Shown here one piece after another: positions 1-10,142 of a DNA stretch of 64,000 nt (the first letter of the stretch is position 1; the number at the start of each line of letters is the position of its first letter). The notes under the pieces were generated by a model that was not told the origin of the DNA, did not search any database, and saw nothing but the letters and a program-made list of their open reading frames with translations. Source of the stretch: Vibrio sp. SCSIO 43135 (GTDB taxonomy: Bacteria > Pseudomonadota > Gammaproteobacteria > Enterobacterales > Vibrionaceae). Made by a program: the position numbers and the translations under genes. Where the stretch lies: contig NZ_CP071859.1 of NCBI RefSeq assembly GCF_023716665.1, positions 2,418,001 to 2,482,000 on the forward strand, in the 5' to 3' direction.

Positions 1-1
1 T

Positions 2-148
2 ACTCATAACGAGCAGCAGCTATCTATTACGATTAGTATCGGCGTGACCGATATCGAAGGGGATTTGAACGAGCAAATAAAGGTCGCTGATGACCGGCTC
101 TATTTGGCCAAAGAAAATGGTCGAAACCAGATAGTATCAGTTGGATAA
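2..148 (+). CDS. GGDEF-domain protein (diguanylate cyclase), C-terminal end only
   Basis: The first 49 codons are open from the window edge and end at a TAA. The translated tail has the hallmarks of the end of a GGDEF domain: a strand reading ISIGVT, then an ADDRLYLAKENGRNQI helix with the A-D-x-x-L-Y-x-A-K-x-x-G-R-N pattern that closes these domains. Such domains make cyclic di-GMP from two GTP. The GG(D/E)EF active-site loop and any sensor domain lie outside the window, so catalytic competence and the input signal cannot be judged. It converges on the nqrM side of the nqr locus with a shared terminator between them. Confidence 0.8.
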   Translation, partial: THNEQQLSITISIGVTDIEGDLNEQIKVADDRLYLAKENGRNQIVSVG

Positions 149-160
149 ACTCCCCAAACT

Positions 161-207
161 AAAAAAGCCCGAAGAATCATGTGTTCCATGAAAACTTTGG
201 GCTTTTT
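161..207. terminator. Bidirectional Rho-independent terminator between GGDEF gene and nqrM
   Basis: An AAAAAGCCCGAAG arm (to 174) pairs with CTTTGGGCTTTTT (195-207), with one bulge. A T-run follows the stem on both strands, so it can end the GGDEF transcript from the left and the apbE-nqrM transcript from the right. Confidence 0.8.
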
Positions 208-223
208 GAGTGATTGGAGCGGG

Positions 224-457
224 TTAAGCGATGCGATCTTTTTCCCACGCAGCAAGCTTTTCTGCTCTAGCAGCTTCACGTGCTTCTCGCTTCTTACGTG
301 CATCACACGGTTCTGGGCAGTTACATACCTTGTCGATACCTACCGCACCTAATCCGCCACAGCTTCCTTTAACCACTTTCTTTTGGAAAATGTAACCTAC
401 CGACATTGCTGCGATAACAGCTAGGAACACTCCAAAGGTAATCAAAAATGTATTCAT
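224..457 (-). CDS. nqrM: NqrM, Na+-NQR maturation factor (DUF539)
   Basis: A 77-residue protein with one N-terminal membrane helix (about residues 3-24), a short loop with cysteines at 33, 45, 47 and 51, and a charged Arg/Ala/Glu-rich cytoplasmic tail. This architecture and the cysteine pattern are those of NqrM, known to be needed for Na+-NQR maturation, probably by delivering iron to the cysteine site shared by NqrD and NqrE. It lies 15 nt behind apbE, in the usual place at the end of the nqr locus, and is followed by the shared terminator. Confidence 0.93.
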   Translation of the reverse strand: MNTFLITFGVFLAVIAAMSVGYIFQKKVVKGSCGGLGAVGIDKVCNCPEPCDARKKREAREAARAEKLAAWEKDRIA

Positions 458-472
458 AATGACATGCTCTTG

Positions 473-1477
473 TTAATTATGTACGTATGGTTTGTATGCT
501 TCTGAAGTTAGCTCTAAGAACCCGTCTTTTGTTTTGACGATAATCAGAGCTGGGATACTGTGCTTATTCGCAACTTCCAATCCTTTCTCTTCACCCAATA
601 CCATTATGCCTGTCGCCAGGCCGTCTGCCGTCATAGACGACTTATCCAATACAGTAACAGACACAACCTTATTTCTGATCGGTTTACCTGTTTGTGGGTT
701 AATTATATGCGAATAACGGATTCCGTCACGCTCAAAATAGTTACGATAATCACCAGAAGTGGCTATCGCCATATCACCCGGTTCTATGATCTCTTGAACA
801 CTGCGCTCATCTACCGAGGGTTTCTCAATCGCAATACGCCAGCGAACCCCTTCACGATTCACGCCTTTTAGGCGCAGTTCTCCACCAACTTCAACCATGT
901 AGTCTTGAATGCCTTGAGATTCAATATAGTCGGCAACCACATCCACTCCCCAACCTTTTGCAATCGTAGAAAGGTCCACATACAAGTTAGGAATATCTTT
1001 TGATAATGAAGTAGCGGTAGCGCTCAAATGAGAAATGCCTGTGACTGCTTTACGTGCTGCTAGTTCTTCATCTGTTGGGACAACTTCAGGGCGTGCTTCT
1101 GGGCCAAACCCCCATAAATTCACTAACGGTCCAACTGTTACGTCAAGCGCGCCATGAGTAAGCTCATTAAGACGAATAGCTTCTTTCACAACAATCGCGG
1201 TTTGTGGTGAAACCTCGAATTGGTCGCTGCCTTGATATTGATTAAAACGACTTAGCTCCGAGTCTTTGCGGTAAGTCGACATTTGGTCGTTTACTTCTTC
1301 AAGTAAGCGGTCAACTTCCTGATGGATCTTTTGTGCATCAGGCGTCGAGTCTGATTCGATGTATTTGATGTTATAGGTGGTACCCATCGTTGGGCCACTT
1401 AAATGCACTTGCTCGGCCGGTTTTTCACAGCCAGCAAGGATCAAAAGAGAAGCTAACGCAACAAGCCATTTTTTCAC
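473..1477 (-). CDS. apbE: FAD:protein FMN transferase ApbE (lipoprotein)
   Basis: Transfers FMN from FAD to a threonine of target proteins, here expected to be NqrB and NqrC. I place the start at a GTG (1475-1477) preceded by TAGGAG; an open frame extends 40 codons further upstream but that part has no signal sequence and crosses the nqrF terminator. From this start the protein is 334 residues with a lipoprotein signal peptide ending LILAGC, so it is anchored on the periplasmic side. Family motifs present: GPTMGTTYN near the N-terminus, DLSTIAKGWGVD, VEVGGE, and TSGDYRNYF followed by YSHIINPQTGKP. It sits between nqrF and nqrM, as in other vibrios. Confidence 0.93.
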   Translation of the reverse strand: MKKWLVALASLLILAGCEKPAEQVHLSGPTMGTTYNIKYIESDSTPDAQKIHQEVDRLLEEVNDQMSTYRKDSELSRFNQYQGSDQFEVSPQTAIVVKEAIRLNELTHGALDVTVGPLVNLWGFGPEARPEVVPTDEELAARKAVTGISHLSATATSLSKDIPNLYVDLSTIAKGWGVDVVADYIESQGIQDYMVEVGGELRLKGVNREGVRWRIAIEKPSVDERSVQEIIEPGDMAIATSGDYRNYFERDGIRYSHIINPQTGKPIRNKVVSVTVLDKSSMTADGLATGIMVLGEEKGLEVANKHSIPALIIVKTKDGFLELTSEAYKPYVHN

Positions 1478-1515
1478 TTGTTTACTCCTATAGATAAAAG
1501 TGGGGATAGGAAAAT

Positions 1516-1545
1516 AGTCTAGATAAAACCGCTTTACTATCACAA
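1516..1545 (-). promoter_or_regulatory. Putative apbE-nqrM promoter
   Basis: Reading leftward, TTGTGA (1540-1545) and TAGACT (1516-1521) are separated by 18 nt, just after the nqrF terminator and 39 nt before the apbE start. It would give the maturation genes their own transcript. Based on matching to sigma-70 consensus only. Confidence 0.4.
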
Positions 1546-1554
1546 CCGAAGTTC

Positions 1555-1588
1555 GAAAAAAGAATGGCTGGCTCCAAGAGCCAGCCAT
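1555..1588 (-). terminator. Rho-independent terminator after nqrF
   Basis: A perfect 11-bp stem (ATGGCTGGCTC at 1564-1574 with its complement at 1578-1588) with a 3-nt loop is followed, reading leftward, by TCTTTTTT. It separates the six structural nqr genes from apbE-nqrM. Confidence 0.88.
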
Positions 1589-1610
1589 AGAGTTCAATCA
1601 CTTAGGTAGA

Positions 1611-2837
1611 TTAACCACCGAAGTCATCTAGAAGGATGTTTTCATCTTCTACACCGAGATCTTTCAGCATACCGATTACAGCTGCGTTCATCATCGGTGG
1701 ACCACACATGTAGTACTCACAATCTTCAGGTGCTTCGTGGTCCTTCAGATAGTTTTCGTACAATACGTTGTGGATGAAGCCAGTGTAGCCATCCCAGTTG
1801 TCTTCAGGCATTGGATCAGAAAGAGCACAGTGCCACACGAAGTTGTCGTTTTCTGCTTGTAGGCCATCGAAGTCTTCAACGTAGAACATTTCACGTTTAG
1901 AACGAGCACCGTACCAGAAAGACATCTTACGAGAAGATTTAAGACGCTTAAGCTGGTCAAAGATATGAGAACGCATTGGAGCCATACCTGCACCACCACC
2001 AACGAATACCATTTCTGCATCAGTATCTTTCGCGAAGAACTCACCAAATGGACCAGAGATAGTACACTTGTCGCCTTCTTTAAGAGACCAGATGAATGAA
2101 GACATGATACCAGGTGGTACGTCTGGGTTATTAGGCGGCGGCGTAGCAATACGCACGTTCAGCATAATAATCCCTTCTTCTTCTGGGTAGTTTGCCATTG
2201 AGTAAGCACGGATAGTTTCTTCATCTACCTTAGACTCGTAGCGGAACAGATTAAACTTGTCCCAGTCTTCACGGTACTCATCCGGTACATCAAACTCAGA
2301 GTATTTAACGTGGTGAGCTGGAGCTTCAATCTGAATGTAGCCACCTGCACGGAAAGGTACAGATTCGCCATCAGGGATTTGAAGTTTAAGCTCTTTGATG
2401 AATGTTGCTTTGTTATCATTAGAGATAACTGAACATTCCCACTTCTTAACGCCGAAGATTTCTTCAGGTAGTTCGATTTCCATGTCAGTTTTCATTGCAA
2501 CTTGACATGCTAGACGTTCACCTTCACGAGCTTCACCTTTAGTAATGTGATCAAGCTCAGTTGGAAGAATGTCACCGCCACCTGATTTAACTTTTACGCG
2601 ACACTGACCACAAGAGCCACCGCCACCACAAGCAGAAGATACGAATACGCCAGCACCAGCTAGAGCACCCAGCAGCTTGCTGCCTGGTTGTGTAACGATC
2701 GCCAATGAAGGGTCATCGTTCACAGAAATTGTAATGTCACCTGATGGAACTAGTTTAGATTTAGCGAATAGAATCACTAAAACTAGCGCCAAAATAATCA
2801 GGGTAAACATTACTACACCAAAAATAATAGTAGACAT
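1611..2837 (-). CDS. nqrF: Na+-NQR subunit F, NADH dehydrogenase module
   Basis: Entry point for electrons: oxidises NADH with FAD and passes electrons to a 2Fe-2S centre. The 408-residue protein has one N-terminal membrane helix (about 3-25), a ferredoxin domain with Cys70, Cys76, Cys79 and Cys111 as 2Fe-2S ligands, and a ferredoxin-reductase-like domain with the FAD motif R210-A-Y212-S213, the nucleotide-binding [12 protein letters not shown] loop and a CGPPMM motif near the C-terminus. These positions equal those described for Vibrio cholerae NqrF. AAGGA precedes the ATG. Last structural gene of the operon, 33 nt behind nqrE and followed by a strong terminator. Confidence 0.98.
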   Translation of the reverse strand: MSTIIFGVVMFTLIILALVLVILFAKSKLVPSGDITISVNDDPSLAIVTQPGSKLLGALAGAGVFVSSACGGGGSCGQCRVKVKSGGGDILPTELDHITKGEAREGERLACQVAMKTDMEIELPEEIFGVKKWECSVISNDNKATFIKELKLQIPDGESVPFRAGGYIQIEAPAHHVKYSEFDVPDEYREDWDKFNLFRYESKVDEETIRAYSMANYPEEEGIIMLNVRIATPPPNNPDVPPGIMSSFIWSLKEGDKCTISGPFGEFFAKDTDAEMVFVGGGAGMAPMRSHIFDQLKRLKSSRKMSFWYGARSKREMFYVEDFDGLQAENDNFVWHCALSDPMPEDNWDGYTGFIHNVLYENYLKDHEAPEDCEYYMCGPPMMNAAVIGMLKDLGVEDENILLDDFGG

Positions 2838-2870
2838 TGACTATTCCTTATTTGCTGCGGTTTACCCGAC

Positions 2871-3467
2871 TTACAGTTGAACACCAGAGAAAGACATAAA
2901 GCCCAACGCCATTAGACCTACAGTGATAAACGTGATACCAAGACCACGAAGACCAGGAGGTACGTCAGAGTACTTCATCTTCTCACGGAGACCTGCAAGA
3001 GCAACAATAGCTAGCAACCAGCCCACACCAGAACCAAAGCCGTATACAACAGATTCAGCAAAGTTGTAGTCACGCGTAACCATGAAAGATACGCCACCGA
3101 AGATCGCACAGTTTACAGTGATCAACGGTAGGAAAATGCCTAACGCGTTGTACAGAGGCGGGAAGAAGCGATCGAGGATCATTTCTAGAATCTGTACTAG
3201 AGCCGCGATTACACCGATAAAGGTGATGAAGTTTAGGAAGCTAAGGTCCACACCTTCAACTAACGCATTCTCTTTAAGGATAAAGGTATAAAGCAGGTTG
3301 TTTACTGGTACCGCGACAGTCAGTACGAAAACAACTGCTACACCAAGACCGAAAGAGGTCTTAACTTTCTTAGATACTGCAAGGAATGTACACATACCTA
3401 AGAAGAACGATAGTGCTAAGTTCTCGATGAAGATCGATTTAACTAGCAAGCTAATGTAATGTTCCAT
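2871..3467 (-). CDS. nqrE: Na+-NQR subunit E
   Basis: A 198-residue, six-helix integral membrane subunit. NqrD and NqrE are inverted-topology homologues that together hold an iron or iron-sulfur centre in the middle of the membrane; the known ligands Cys26 and Cys120 are both present at those exact positions. The start is supported by AAGGA eight bases upstream of ATG. It begins 7 nt after the nqrD stop codon. Confidence 0.97.
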   Translation of the reverse strand: MEHYISLLVKSIFIENLALSFFLGMCTFLAVSKKVKTSFGLGVAVVFVLTVAVPVNNLLYTFILKENALVEGVDLSFLNFITFIGVIAALVQILEMILDRFFPPLYNALGIFLPLITVNCAIFGGVSFMVTRDYNFAESVVYGFGSGVGWLLAIVALAGLREKMKYSDVPPGLRGLGITFITVGLMALGFMSFSGVQL

Positions 3468-3474
3468 GACGTCC

Positions 3475-4107
3475 TTACTCCTTCGCTTCTACTTGTTCAG
3501 GCTTGAACGTACGAATCGCCCAGATCAGGAAGCCGATCAGGAAGAATGCTGATGGTGCAAGTAGCATCAAGCCGTTTGGCTGATACCAACCACCATTACT
3601 TACTAGCGGAAGTACTTCTAGGCCGAATAACTTACCTGAACCAAATAGTTCGCGGAAGAAACCAACAGTGATAAGAACGAAGCCGTAACCAAGACCGTTA
3701 CCAATACCATCGATAAGAGAAGGAATTGGCTCAGACTTCATAGCAAACGCTTCAGCACGACCCATTACGATACAGTTCGTAATGATAAGGCCTACGAATA
3801 CAGATAGCTGTTTAGAGATATCGTATAGGTAAGCTTTAAGTACTTGGTCTACCACGATTACAAGTGACGCAATGATCGCCATTTGAGCAATGATACGTAC
3901 ACTGTTTGGAATGTGATTACGGATAAGAGAAACGAAGAAGTTAGACAGTGCAGTTACAAAGATAACCGCTAGTGTCATTACAAATGCCGTTTCTAGTTTG
4001 GTTGTTACTGCAAGTGCAGAACAAACACCAAGAACCTGTAGAGCAATCGGGTTGTTATCCAACACCGGTGCCATCAGACTCTTTTTAACGTTTTGTGCGC
4101 CAGACAT
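3475..4107 (-). CDS. nqrD: Na+-NQR subunit D
   Basis: A 210-residue polytopic membrane subunit homologous to NqrE and RnfE. Cys29 and Cys112, the partner ligands of the intramembrane metal centre, are present. The start codon overlaps the nqrC stop region by one base, so the two genes are translationally coupled. Confidence 0.97.
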   Translation of the reverse strand: MSGAQNVKKSLMAPVLDNNPIALQVLGVCSALAVTTKLETAFVMTLAVIFVTALSNFFVSLIRNHIPNSVRIIAQMAIIASLVIVVDQVLKAYLYDISKQLSVFVGLIITNCIVMGRAEAFAMKSEPIPSLIDGIGNGLGYGFVLITVGFFRELFGSGKLFGLEVLPLVSNGGWYQPNGLMLLAPSAFFLIGFLIWAIRTFKPEQVEAKE

Positions 4108-4877
4108 TAGTTCAGACCTCCGTCACGAACTTTTGCTAGGAATGGACCAAAGCCCATGTCGCCTAACCAGAAATCAAATGTTCCTTGAACACCGTTACCT
4201 GTTAGCGTAGCACCAGAAAGGCCATCAACGCCGTGTTCTGAGCCAGCTGGAGCACCACCTTTAACAACCTTAATAGCTGGTTTGTGGTTCTCGTCGAACA
4301 GCTTCTTACCTACAAATTGTGCACGCCAAGACGGGTTCTCAATTTCACCACCAAGTCCAGGAGTTTCACCCTGTTCGTAGTAAGTGATCGCAGAAACCGT
4401 GTTGCCATCTGTTTCAACAGCAACAAACGCGTACATCATAGACCATAGGCCGTTACCATGTACCGGTAGGATAACTTTAGATACTTCATCACCTTCTTTC
4501 ACAAGGTATACAACACCTGTGTTAGCACGACGAAGAATCTTAGCTTTGTCTTGGTCCGCAGTTAGACGGATAGACTCAGCTGGATCTTTTGCAGCGGAAC
4601 GTTGATCGTAAGTTGCAGCATCACCTTCAACAAAGTCACCTGTTTCGAAATCTACTAGACGCGGCTCAATGTATTGTGCAAATAGCTCAGGAACTTTTTT
4701 TCCTTCCGCTTCAATACCAGCAACTTCAACAATTTTAGTTTGCTTATCTAGTACAGCGTTTGCTTTTTGTTGATCGCGAAGAACAACAGCTGCTGTTGAT
4801 ACGATGATTGAACAAACAAGGCTCAACCCGATAACAACACCCAGCGTCTTTTTAATGCTGTCGTTATTACTTGCCAT
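4107..4877 (-). CDS. nqrC: Na+-NQR subunit C (covalent FMN)
   Basis: A 256-residue subunit with an N-terminal membrane helix (about 11-33), a large periplasmic FMN-binding domain and the SGAT flavinylation motif at 221-224, so FMN should be esterified to Thr224 by ApbE. It transfers electrons from the NqrD/E centre to the FMN of NqrB. Its start lies 11 nt inside the end of nqrB, indicating tight translational coupling. Confidence 0.97.
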   Translation of the reverse strand: MASNNDSIKKTLGVVIGLSLVCSIIVSTAAVVLRDQQKANAVLDKQTKIVEVAGIEAEGKKVPELFAQYIEPRLVDFETGDFVEGDAATYDQRSAAKDPAESIRLTADQDKAKILRRANTGVVYLVKEGDEVSKVILPVHGNGLWSMMYAFVAVETDGNTVSAITYYEQGETPGLGGEIENPSWRAQFVGKKLFDENHKPAIKVVKGGAPAGSEHGVDGLSGATLTGNGVQGTFDFWLGDMGFGPFLAKVRDGGLN

Positions 4878-6111
4878 AGCGAGCTAGTCTCCGTTTGATG
4901 TTCTTTTCAACAACTAAGTGGTCGAATAGTGGTGCAAATAGGTTCGCAAATAGAATCGCCAGCATCATACCTTCTGGGTAAGCTGGGTTTACTACACGGA
5001 TCATTACACACATTGCGCCAATCAGAATACCGTAAGCCCATTTACCTTTATCAGTAAATGATGCAGATACTGGGTCAGTCGCCATGAAGAACATACCGAA
5101 TGCGAAGCCACCTAGAACTAGGTGCCAATGCCAAGGCATATTGAACATAGGGTTTGTATCAGAACCGATAACGTTGAACAGTGTCGCCACTGCAACCATA
5201 CCGATCATAACACCACCAATGATGCGCCATGAAGCAATACCCATGTAAACGATCATTGCTGCACCGATCATAAGAGCTAGCGTCGATACTTCACCGATAG
5301 AACCTGGGATGTTACCAATGAACGCATCCATCCAAGTGATTGCATCACCCGTGATAGTGTTCACTAGAGCACCATTACCGCCTTGTGCCCATTGGCTAAG
5401 CGCTGTAGCACCAGAGAAACCATCAGCCGCAGTCCACACTAAGTCACCCGAGATTTGAGCTGGGTAAGCAAAGAATAGGAAAGCACGGCCAGCAAGCGCT
5501 GGGTTAAGGAAGTTACGACCAGTACCACCAAAGATTTCTTTCGCAACAACAACACCAAAGGTAATACCTAGTGCTGCTTGCCAAAGTGGAAGTGTCGGCG
5601 GAACAATCAATGCGAATAAGATAGAAGTAACAAAGAAACCTTCGTTAACTTCGTGCTTACGCACCATACAGAAAAGCACTTCCCAGAAACCACCAACGAT
5701 GAACACCGTCGCGTAAATCGGTAGGAAGTAAGTTGCACCTAGCAACATCTTACTGCCCCAACCAGCTTCAGGACTCAACGTTCCTCCAAGCATTTCGGTT
5801 AGCCAGTAGTGCCAATCGCCACTGATTACTGCTGCAAGCTCTGCACCAGAGTACATGTGGTTTAGTGCTGCGATAGCTTGACCACCTGCGTTGTACATAC
5901 CCCAGAACATTGCTGGGAATACCGCAAGCCAAACCATGATCATGATACGTTTTAGGTCAACGCTATCACGGACATGCGAGCTTTTCTTTGTTACAAGACC
6001 AGGTGTGTAAAACAGAGTTGCTGCCGCTTCGTAAAGCGCAAACCACTTCTCGTGTTTTCCACCAGGCTCAAAATGATGCTCGATGTCTTCAATAAACTTT
6101 TTAAGGCCCAT
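4867..6111 (-). CDS. nqrB: Na+-NQR subunit B (covalent FMN, riboflavin; Na+ channel)
   Basis: The core membrane subunit carrying sodium. The start is taken at the ATG giving MGLKKF, which has a GGAAGG ribosome site and places the flavinylated SGAT threonine at residue 236, the position known in V. cholerae; a longer open frame adds 12 residues inside nqrA and is rejected. The 414-residue protein has many membrane helices and the conserved [16 protein letters not shown] segment (about 195-210). Starts 5 nt after the nqrA stop. Confidence 0.97.
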   Translation of the reverse strand: MGLKKFIEDIEHHFEPGGKHEKWFALYEAAATLFYTPGLVTKKSSHVRDSVDLKRIMIMVWLAVFPAMFWGMYNAGGQAIAALNHMYSGAELAAVISGDWHYWLTEMLGGTLSPEAGWGSKMLLGATYFLPIYATVFIVGGFWEVLFCMVRKHEVNEGFFVTSILFALIVPPTLPLWQAALGITFGVVVAKEIFGGTGRNFLNPALAGRAFLFFAYPAQISGDLVWTAADGFSGATALSQWAQGGNGALVNTITGDAITWMDAFIGNIPGSIGEVSTLALMIGAAMIVYMGIASWRIIGGVMIGMVAVATLFNVIGSDTNPMFNMPWHWHLVLGGFAFGMFFMATDPVSASFTDKGKWAYGILIGAMCVMIRVVNPAYPEGMMLAILFANLFAPLFDHLVVEKNIKRRLARYGK

Positions 6112-6116
6112 GAAAA

Positions 6117-7457
6117 TTACCCTTCCTTCACAATTGTATCTAGGCATTCACGAAGTAGTTCGCCGTACTCGTATTTACCAGGACATACAAAGGTACACAG
6201 TGCTAAATCTTCTTCATCTAGTTCAAGAGCACCTAAACGCTGAGCGTTATCAGTATCACCTGCACATAGATCACGAAGTAGCAATGTTGGTTCCATATCA
6301 AGTGGCATTACTTTTTCGTAGTTACCAATTGGAACCATTGAACGGTCACTACCGTTAGTCGTTGTTGTCATGTTGAACAACTGACCTTTAAAGATGTGAC
6401 CAAGGAAAGAGCGAGTAACAGAGAACTTGTTCTTACCAGGCATAGCCCAGCCGAACAGATCTTTCTCGCGGCCTTCACGTAATACAGAAACCTGTACGTG
6501 GTAACGACCTAGGTAAGCATGAGGACCCGTTGCGTGAGTACCAGTTAACACTGAACCAGAAATCACACGAACTTCGCCTGGCATCAACTCGTTGTCTGTT
6601 ACATCGTCTAGGCTAGCACCTAGCGTTGTACGGACTAAACGAGGATTGTTTACAACTGGACCTGCAAGAGAAACAACACGGTCAGTGTAAAGCTCACCAG
6701 TTAGGAATAACTTACCAAACGCAATAACGTCTTGGTAGTTGATGCTCCACGCCACATTTTCTACATTCACTGGGTATAGGAAATGCATGTGGGTGCCAGC
6801 TAGACCAGCTGGGTGAGGGCCATCAAACACGTGCTCTTCTACATTAGATTGACCAGAACGAGGAAGGCTAGAACCAGACTTACATACGTAAACCTTGCCT
6901 TCAGTCAATGCAGAAAGAGCATCAAGACCAGCAACAAAAGCATCTGACTGCTCGTTGATAATCAATTCAGGGTCAGCTGCCAATGGGTTGGTATCCATTG
7001 CAGTAACGAAAATCGCCTGAGTTGTAGAATCGATTGCTGGAACCTTGCTAAACGGACGAGTACGTAAAGCTGTCCAAAGACCAGAGTCAACTAACTGAGT
7101 TTTAATCGCTTCGCGATCAAGACCCGCAATCTGACCTGCTTCAAACTTATCGAACGTTACCTGCTCATCACCTGCCACTTCAATCACAACGGATTGTAGG
7201 ACACGTTTTGCGCCACGGTTAACCTCGATAACTTTACCGCTTGCTGGTGAAGTAAATTTCACGCCTGGGTTCTTCTTATCTTCAAAAAGAACTTGAGCTT
7301 TCTTTACTTCATCACCTACGCGAACATGCATCGTAGGACGCATGCCAACGTACTCTTCGCCAAGCAAGGCGACTTTATTGATGGTCTTACCATCATTAAT
7401 CACCTGGGATGGAGTTCCTGCGATAGGAAGGTCCAAACCCTTCTTTATTGTAATCAT
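6117..7457 (-). CDS. nqrA: Na+-NQR subunit A
   Basis: A 446-residue peripheral subunit on the cytoplasmic side, first gene of the operon. I start it at the ATG giving [14 protein letters not shown], the conserved N-terminus; the 21 upstream open codons look like leader. A ribosome site is not obvious (GTGCAAGTGCGT before ATG). The C-terminus ends with a [12 protein letters not shown] segment resembling RnfC-type subunits. The barrel-sandwich region near the N-terminus ([17 protein letters not shown]) is clear. Confidence 0.97.
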   Translation of the reverse strand: MITIKKGLDLPIAGTPSQVINDGKTINKVALLGEEYVGMRPTMHVRVGDEVKKAQVLFEDKKNPGVKFTSPASGKVIEVNRGAKRVLQSVVIEVAGDEQVTFDKFEAGQIAGLDREAIKTQLVDSGLWTALRTRPFSKVPAIDSTTQAIFVTAMDTNPLAADPELIINEQSDAFVAGLDALSALTEGKVYVCKSGSSLPRSGQSNVEEHVFDGPHPAGLAGTHMHFLYPVNVENVAWSINYQDVIAFGKLFLTGELYTDRVVSLAGPVVNNPRLVRTTLGASLDDVTDNELMPGEVRVISGSVLTGTHATGPHAYLGRYHVQVSVLREGREKDLFGWAMPGKNKFSVTRSFLGHIFKGQLFNMTTTTNGSDRSMVPIGNYEKVMPLDMEPTLLLRDLCAGDTDNAQRLGALELDEEDLALCTFVCPGKYEYGELLRECLDTIVKEG

Positions 7458-7856
7458 ACGCACTTGCACTACTTTATCGGGAAAAAGATTCTTTAATTGC
7501 GTAACTTTTAGACACGACACTAGTGTCCGGTTTTGATGCTGTTTAAAACATCAAAATCGCAACATCCTATTAATTATCTCATCACAAAATTTGAGTGAGA
7601 TTTATCAGGTGCGATAGTCTAGCATTTTTTCTCAACCTGATGCCATGACCAATAACTTGATAACTCGTTTTATTTCGAAGGTTTTGAAGAATAAAGGCTA
7701 TAGAATAGTCATAAGTTTGAAGCATCGCACAAACCCCTATTCCCTTACTCTTTAGAGGTATTTCTATTCGGTAATCATTTTAAACAAATGGAAACAAACA
7801 ATTTGTAACATTCATTTGTTGAAACACTGTTAATAAAGCGAACAAAAAACAGACAC
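7458..7856 (-). promoter_or_regulatory. Leader and upstream region of the nqr operon
   Basis: About 400 nt without a gene between bolA and nqrA, AT-rich, and must contain the nqr promoter. I find no convincing -35/-10 pair. It contains three dyads that could be operators or leader RNA structure: TTTTGATG-N10-CATCAAAA (7531-7556), the palindrome GACACTAGTGTC (7516-7527), and ATCTCA...TGAGAT (7576-7601). TGCTAGACT (RC of 7618-7626) resembles an extended -10. Confidence 0.4.
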
Positions 7857-7882
7857 AAAAAAGGGCAGCAAACGCTACCCTT
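7857..7882 (-). terminator. Rho-independent terminator after bolA
   Basis: Read leftward: AAGGGTAGC, loop, GCTGCCCTT, then TTTTTT. One G-T/mismatch position in a 9-bp stem. It ends bolA and insulates nqr from it. Confidence 0.75.
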
Positions 7883-7897
7883 CTCAATTTCTCAAAC

Positions 7898-8206
7898 TTA
7901 TTTTCCACCACCCATACACATAGGGCTGTCTGGGAAAGATTGTTTTTCTTTTTCCCACTCTTCCTCTGTATAGGTATGCATAGAGAGCGCGTGAATTCCG
8001 CCCGCTAATTCCTCTGCCAATACTTGATTGACCGCACGGTGACGTGCAATCAAGCGTTTACCTTCAAACTCAGTGCTTACAATTACAACTTTAAAATGGC
8101 TCTCAGACCCTGCTGGTACATTGTGCATGTAGCTTTCATTCATCACCTTTAGCTCGATAGGAGAGAAAGCTTGGCTTAGCTTTTGTTCGACAATTTCTTG
8201 AATCAT
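7898..8206 (-). CDS. bolA: BolA family protein
   Basis: A 102-residue protein with the BolA fold signature: an [21 protein letters not shown] stretch containing the conserved phenylalanine, serine and RHR, then an [14 protein letters not shown] end. BolA proteins work with monothiol glutaredoxins in iron-sulfur handling and affect morphology and biofilm formation in stress. The gene lies divergent to rlmG and next to yajG-ampG, the same neighbourhood as in E. coli (bolA-yajG-ampG). Confidence 0.93.
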   Translation of the reverse strand: MIQEIVEQKLSQAFSPIELKVMNESYMHNVPAGSESHFKVVIVSTEFEGKRLIARHRAVNQVLAEELAGGIHALSMHTYTEEEWEKEKQSFPDSPMCMGGGK

Positions 8207-8380
8207 GTCTGTTCCTCAATTCGATAGCTTACGTCTAAGGCTGACATAAGCGAAATAATAAAGTCATCTTACTCCGCAAAACCAGAGAGAAAAAGGTTTT
8301 GGTTTCTTGTTGTCGCTCCATTTGCGACAATGATGTAGAACATCCCTAGACGACTTCAAACACTAATAACTTTGACCAAT

Positions 8381-9511
8381 ATGAACATTGAGCTCTCTCT
8401 TCACGATCGTAATCTAACTTTATATCGTTACCCAGTTCGAACCAACGAAACACTTCAAGCTTGGGATGCAGGTGATGAATACCTGATCAACCACGTAGAA
8501 GAACTGGACTTGGCACCCAATCAAAACATTCTGATTATCAACGATCATTTTGGCGCTCTTTCTTGCTGGTTTTCCAACATTCACAATGTCACCCTGATGA
8601 GCGACTCATTTCTCGCACACACAGGGACTAACGAAAACTTGCAGCGTAATCATTGCCGTCCGATTCACTATATAACATGTATGGACGCTATTCCGGATTC
8701 GATTGATTTGGTCTTATTACAGCTGCCTAAGAGTAACAGGCATCTAACTTGGATATTGTCTCAACTGCGTCAACAACTTCCTTCCCATGTGCCTGTTATA
8801 GCTGTGAATAAGGCCAAAGAGATCCATACTTCAACTCTGAAGCTATTTGAGAAGTACTTAGGTGAGACAAAAACATCATTAGCATGGAAGAAGCATCGTT
8901 TAGTCTTTTCACAAGCCAACAGCCGAACTTCTCTACCTGTTTCACCAATAACGGAATGGAAAGTTGATGGAGAAGATATTCGGCTAAGTAATCTCCCTAA
9001 TGTTTATTCTGGCGAGTCTTTGGACTTAGGTGCACGCTTTATCTTGCCTCATTTACCGAGCACAGATAAGTCACTAAAGATCATTGATTTAGGCTGTGGT
9101 AATGGTGTTCTATCAGTAAAATTGGCTCAGCTTAATCCGAACGCACACATCACAAGTGTAGATGAGAGTTTTATGGCGGTTCAATCCGCTCAAAAAAACA
9201 TGCTAGACAACCTAGGCGAAGCTCAACAGCATCAATGTGTTGCGAATAACTGTTTAGACGGTTTTGAGGAAAACTCTACCGACTTAGTTGTCTGCAACCC
9301 ACCTTTCCATCAGCAGCAAGCTATTACGGATCACATTGCATGGCAGATGTTCTGTGATGCAAAGCATGTTCTTGCCAAAGGTGGACAATTAATTGTTATC
9401 GGAAACCGACACCTCGGCTACGATGGGAAACTATCTCGACTATTCGGAAAGTCGCAAGTATCGACTGTCGCTTCCAATAAGAAATTTGTTATTTTACAAG
9501 CGACTAAATAG
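8381..9511 (+). CDS. rlmG: 23S rRNA (guanine-1835-N2)-methyltransferase RlmG
   Basis: Methylates G1835 of 23S rRNA with S-adenosylmethionine. The protein is 376 residues from the ATG (MNIELSLHDR); an in-frame TTG three codons earlier is possible but no ribosome site favours it. The N-terminal half is the degenerate methyltransferase-like domain (AWDAGDEYL, DHFGALSC); the C-terminal half has the SAM motif IDLGCGNGVLS and the catalytic NPPFHQ, typical of RsmC/RlmG. Matches such as TSTLKLFEKYLG and SLAWKKHRL point to RlmG rather than RsmC. Confidence 0.9.
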   Translation: MNIELSLHDRNLTLYRYPVRTNETLQAWDAGDEYLINHVEELDLAPNQNILIINDHFGALSCWFSNIHNVTLMSDSFLAHTGTNENLQRNHCRPIHYITCMDAIPDSIDLVLLQLPKSNRHLTWILSQLRQQLPSHVPVIAVNKAKEIHTSTLKLFEKYLGETKTSLAWKKHRLVFSQANSRTSLPVSPITEWKVDGEDIRLSNLPNVYSGESLDLGARFILPHLPSTDKSLKIIDLGCGNGVLSVKLAQLNPNAHITSVDESFMAVQSAQKNMLDNLGEAQQHQCVANNCLDGFEENSTDLVVCNPPFHQQQAITDHIAWQMFCDAKHVLAKGGQLIVIGNRHLGYDGKLSRLFGKSQVSTVASNKKFVILQATK

Positions 9512-9572
9512 TTCACTATTATCTACATACAAATATCTCTACAGTCTTGAGAGCATGATAAAGGAAAACACC

Positions 9573-10142
9573 ATGAGAAAACTGGTTCTTGCCGCATCTA
9601 TAGCGCTACTAACTGCGTGTTCTGCCCCTCAACCAGAACAAATCAATTTTAAGCCTAAAGCCGTGCTTAGCAGCAGTGACCTTGTAGATGGAAGCTCGTA
9701 TACCTTAACCAGTAAAGACGTTCGTTCGGCTCAGTATGTAGCGCTAGTTGATAGTGGTCGTTCAAACATCGAACCTCTGCATGCTCAGCAAAATGTACGT
9801 ATTTCTTTGGAAAACGCTCTCCTGGAGCAATTTGGTTCCCAAGGTTTCCGTAGCACTGTAAACAGTGAAAACTCGGTTGAAGTTGAAATTCAAGAAGCCC
9901 TAGTAACGGTAAAACACTCCGTGATGGAAAACGAAATGGATGGCAAAGTCACCATTGAAATCACGGCTGAAACACCGAAAGGCAAACTTGTAAAAACCTA
10001 CAATGGCACAGCGACTCGCTCTGGAATGCTGAGCGCTTCTAACGAAGAAATCGCGACAGTGCTGAACGATGTTGTCAATCTTGTTCTAAAAGAAATTGCT
10101 AATGACCGTGAGCTGAAAGAGTACATGGCGGAGCGTTTCTAA
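9573..10142 (+). CDS. yajG: YajG family lipoprotein
   Basis: A 189-residue predicted lipoprotein: MRKLVLAASIALLTAC with Cys as the first mature residue. AAGGA lies 8 nt upstream of the chosen ATG; the open frame continues upstream into rlmG but has no signal sequence there. The rest is a mixed alpha/beta periplasmic domain without catalytic motifs. Function of the family is unknown; the position beside bolA and ampG is conserved with E. coli. Its stop codon overlaps the ppiA start by one base (TAATG). Confidence 0.88.
   Translation: MRKLVLAASIALLTACSAPQPEQINFKPKAVLSSSDLVDGSSYTLTSKDVRSAQYVALVDSGRSNIEPLHAQQNVRISLENALLEQFGSQGFRSTVNSENSVEVEIQEALVTVKHSVMENEMDGKVTIEITAETPKGKLVKTYNGTATRSGMLSASNEEIATVLNDVVNLVLKEIANDRELKEYMAERF

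Noticed and set aside
1478..1597. Longer apbE start at 1597
   Set aside because: It would include the nqrF terminator, and the 40 extra residues lack a signal peptide while GTG at 1477 has a ribosome site and lipoprotein signal.
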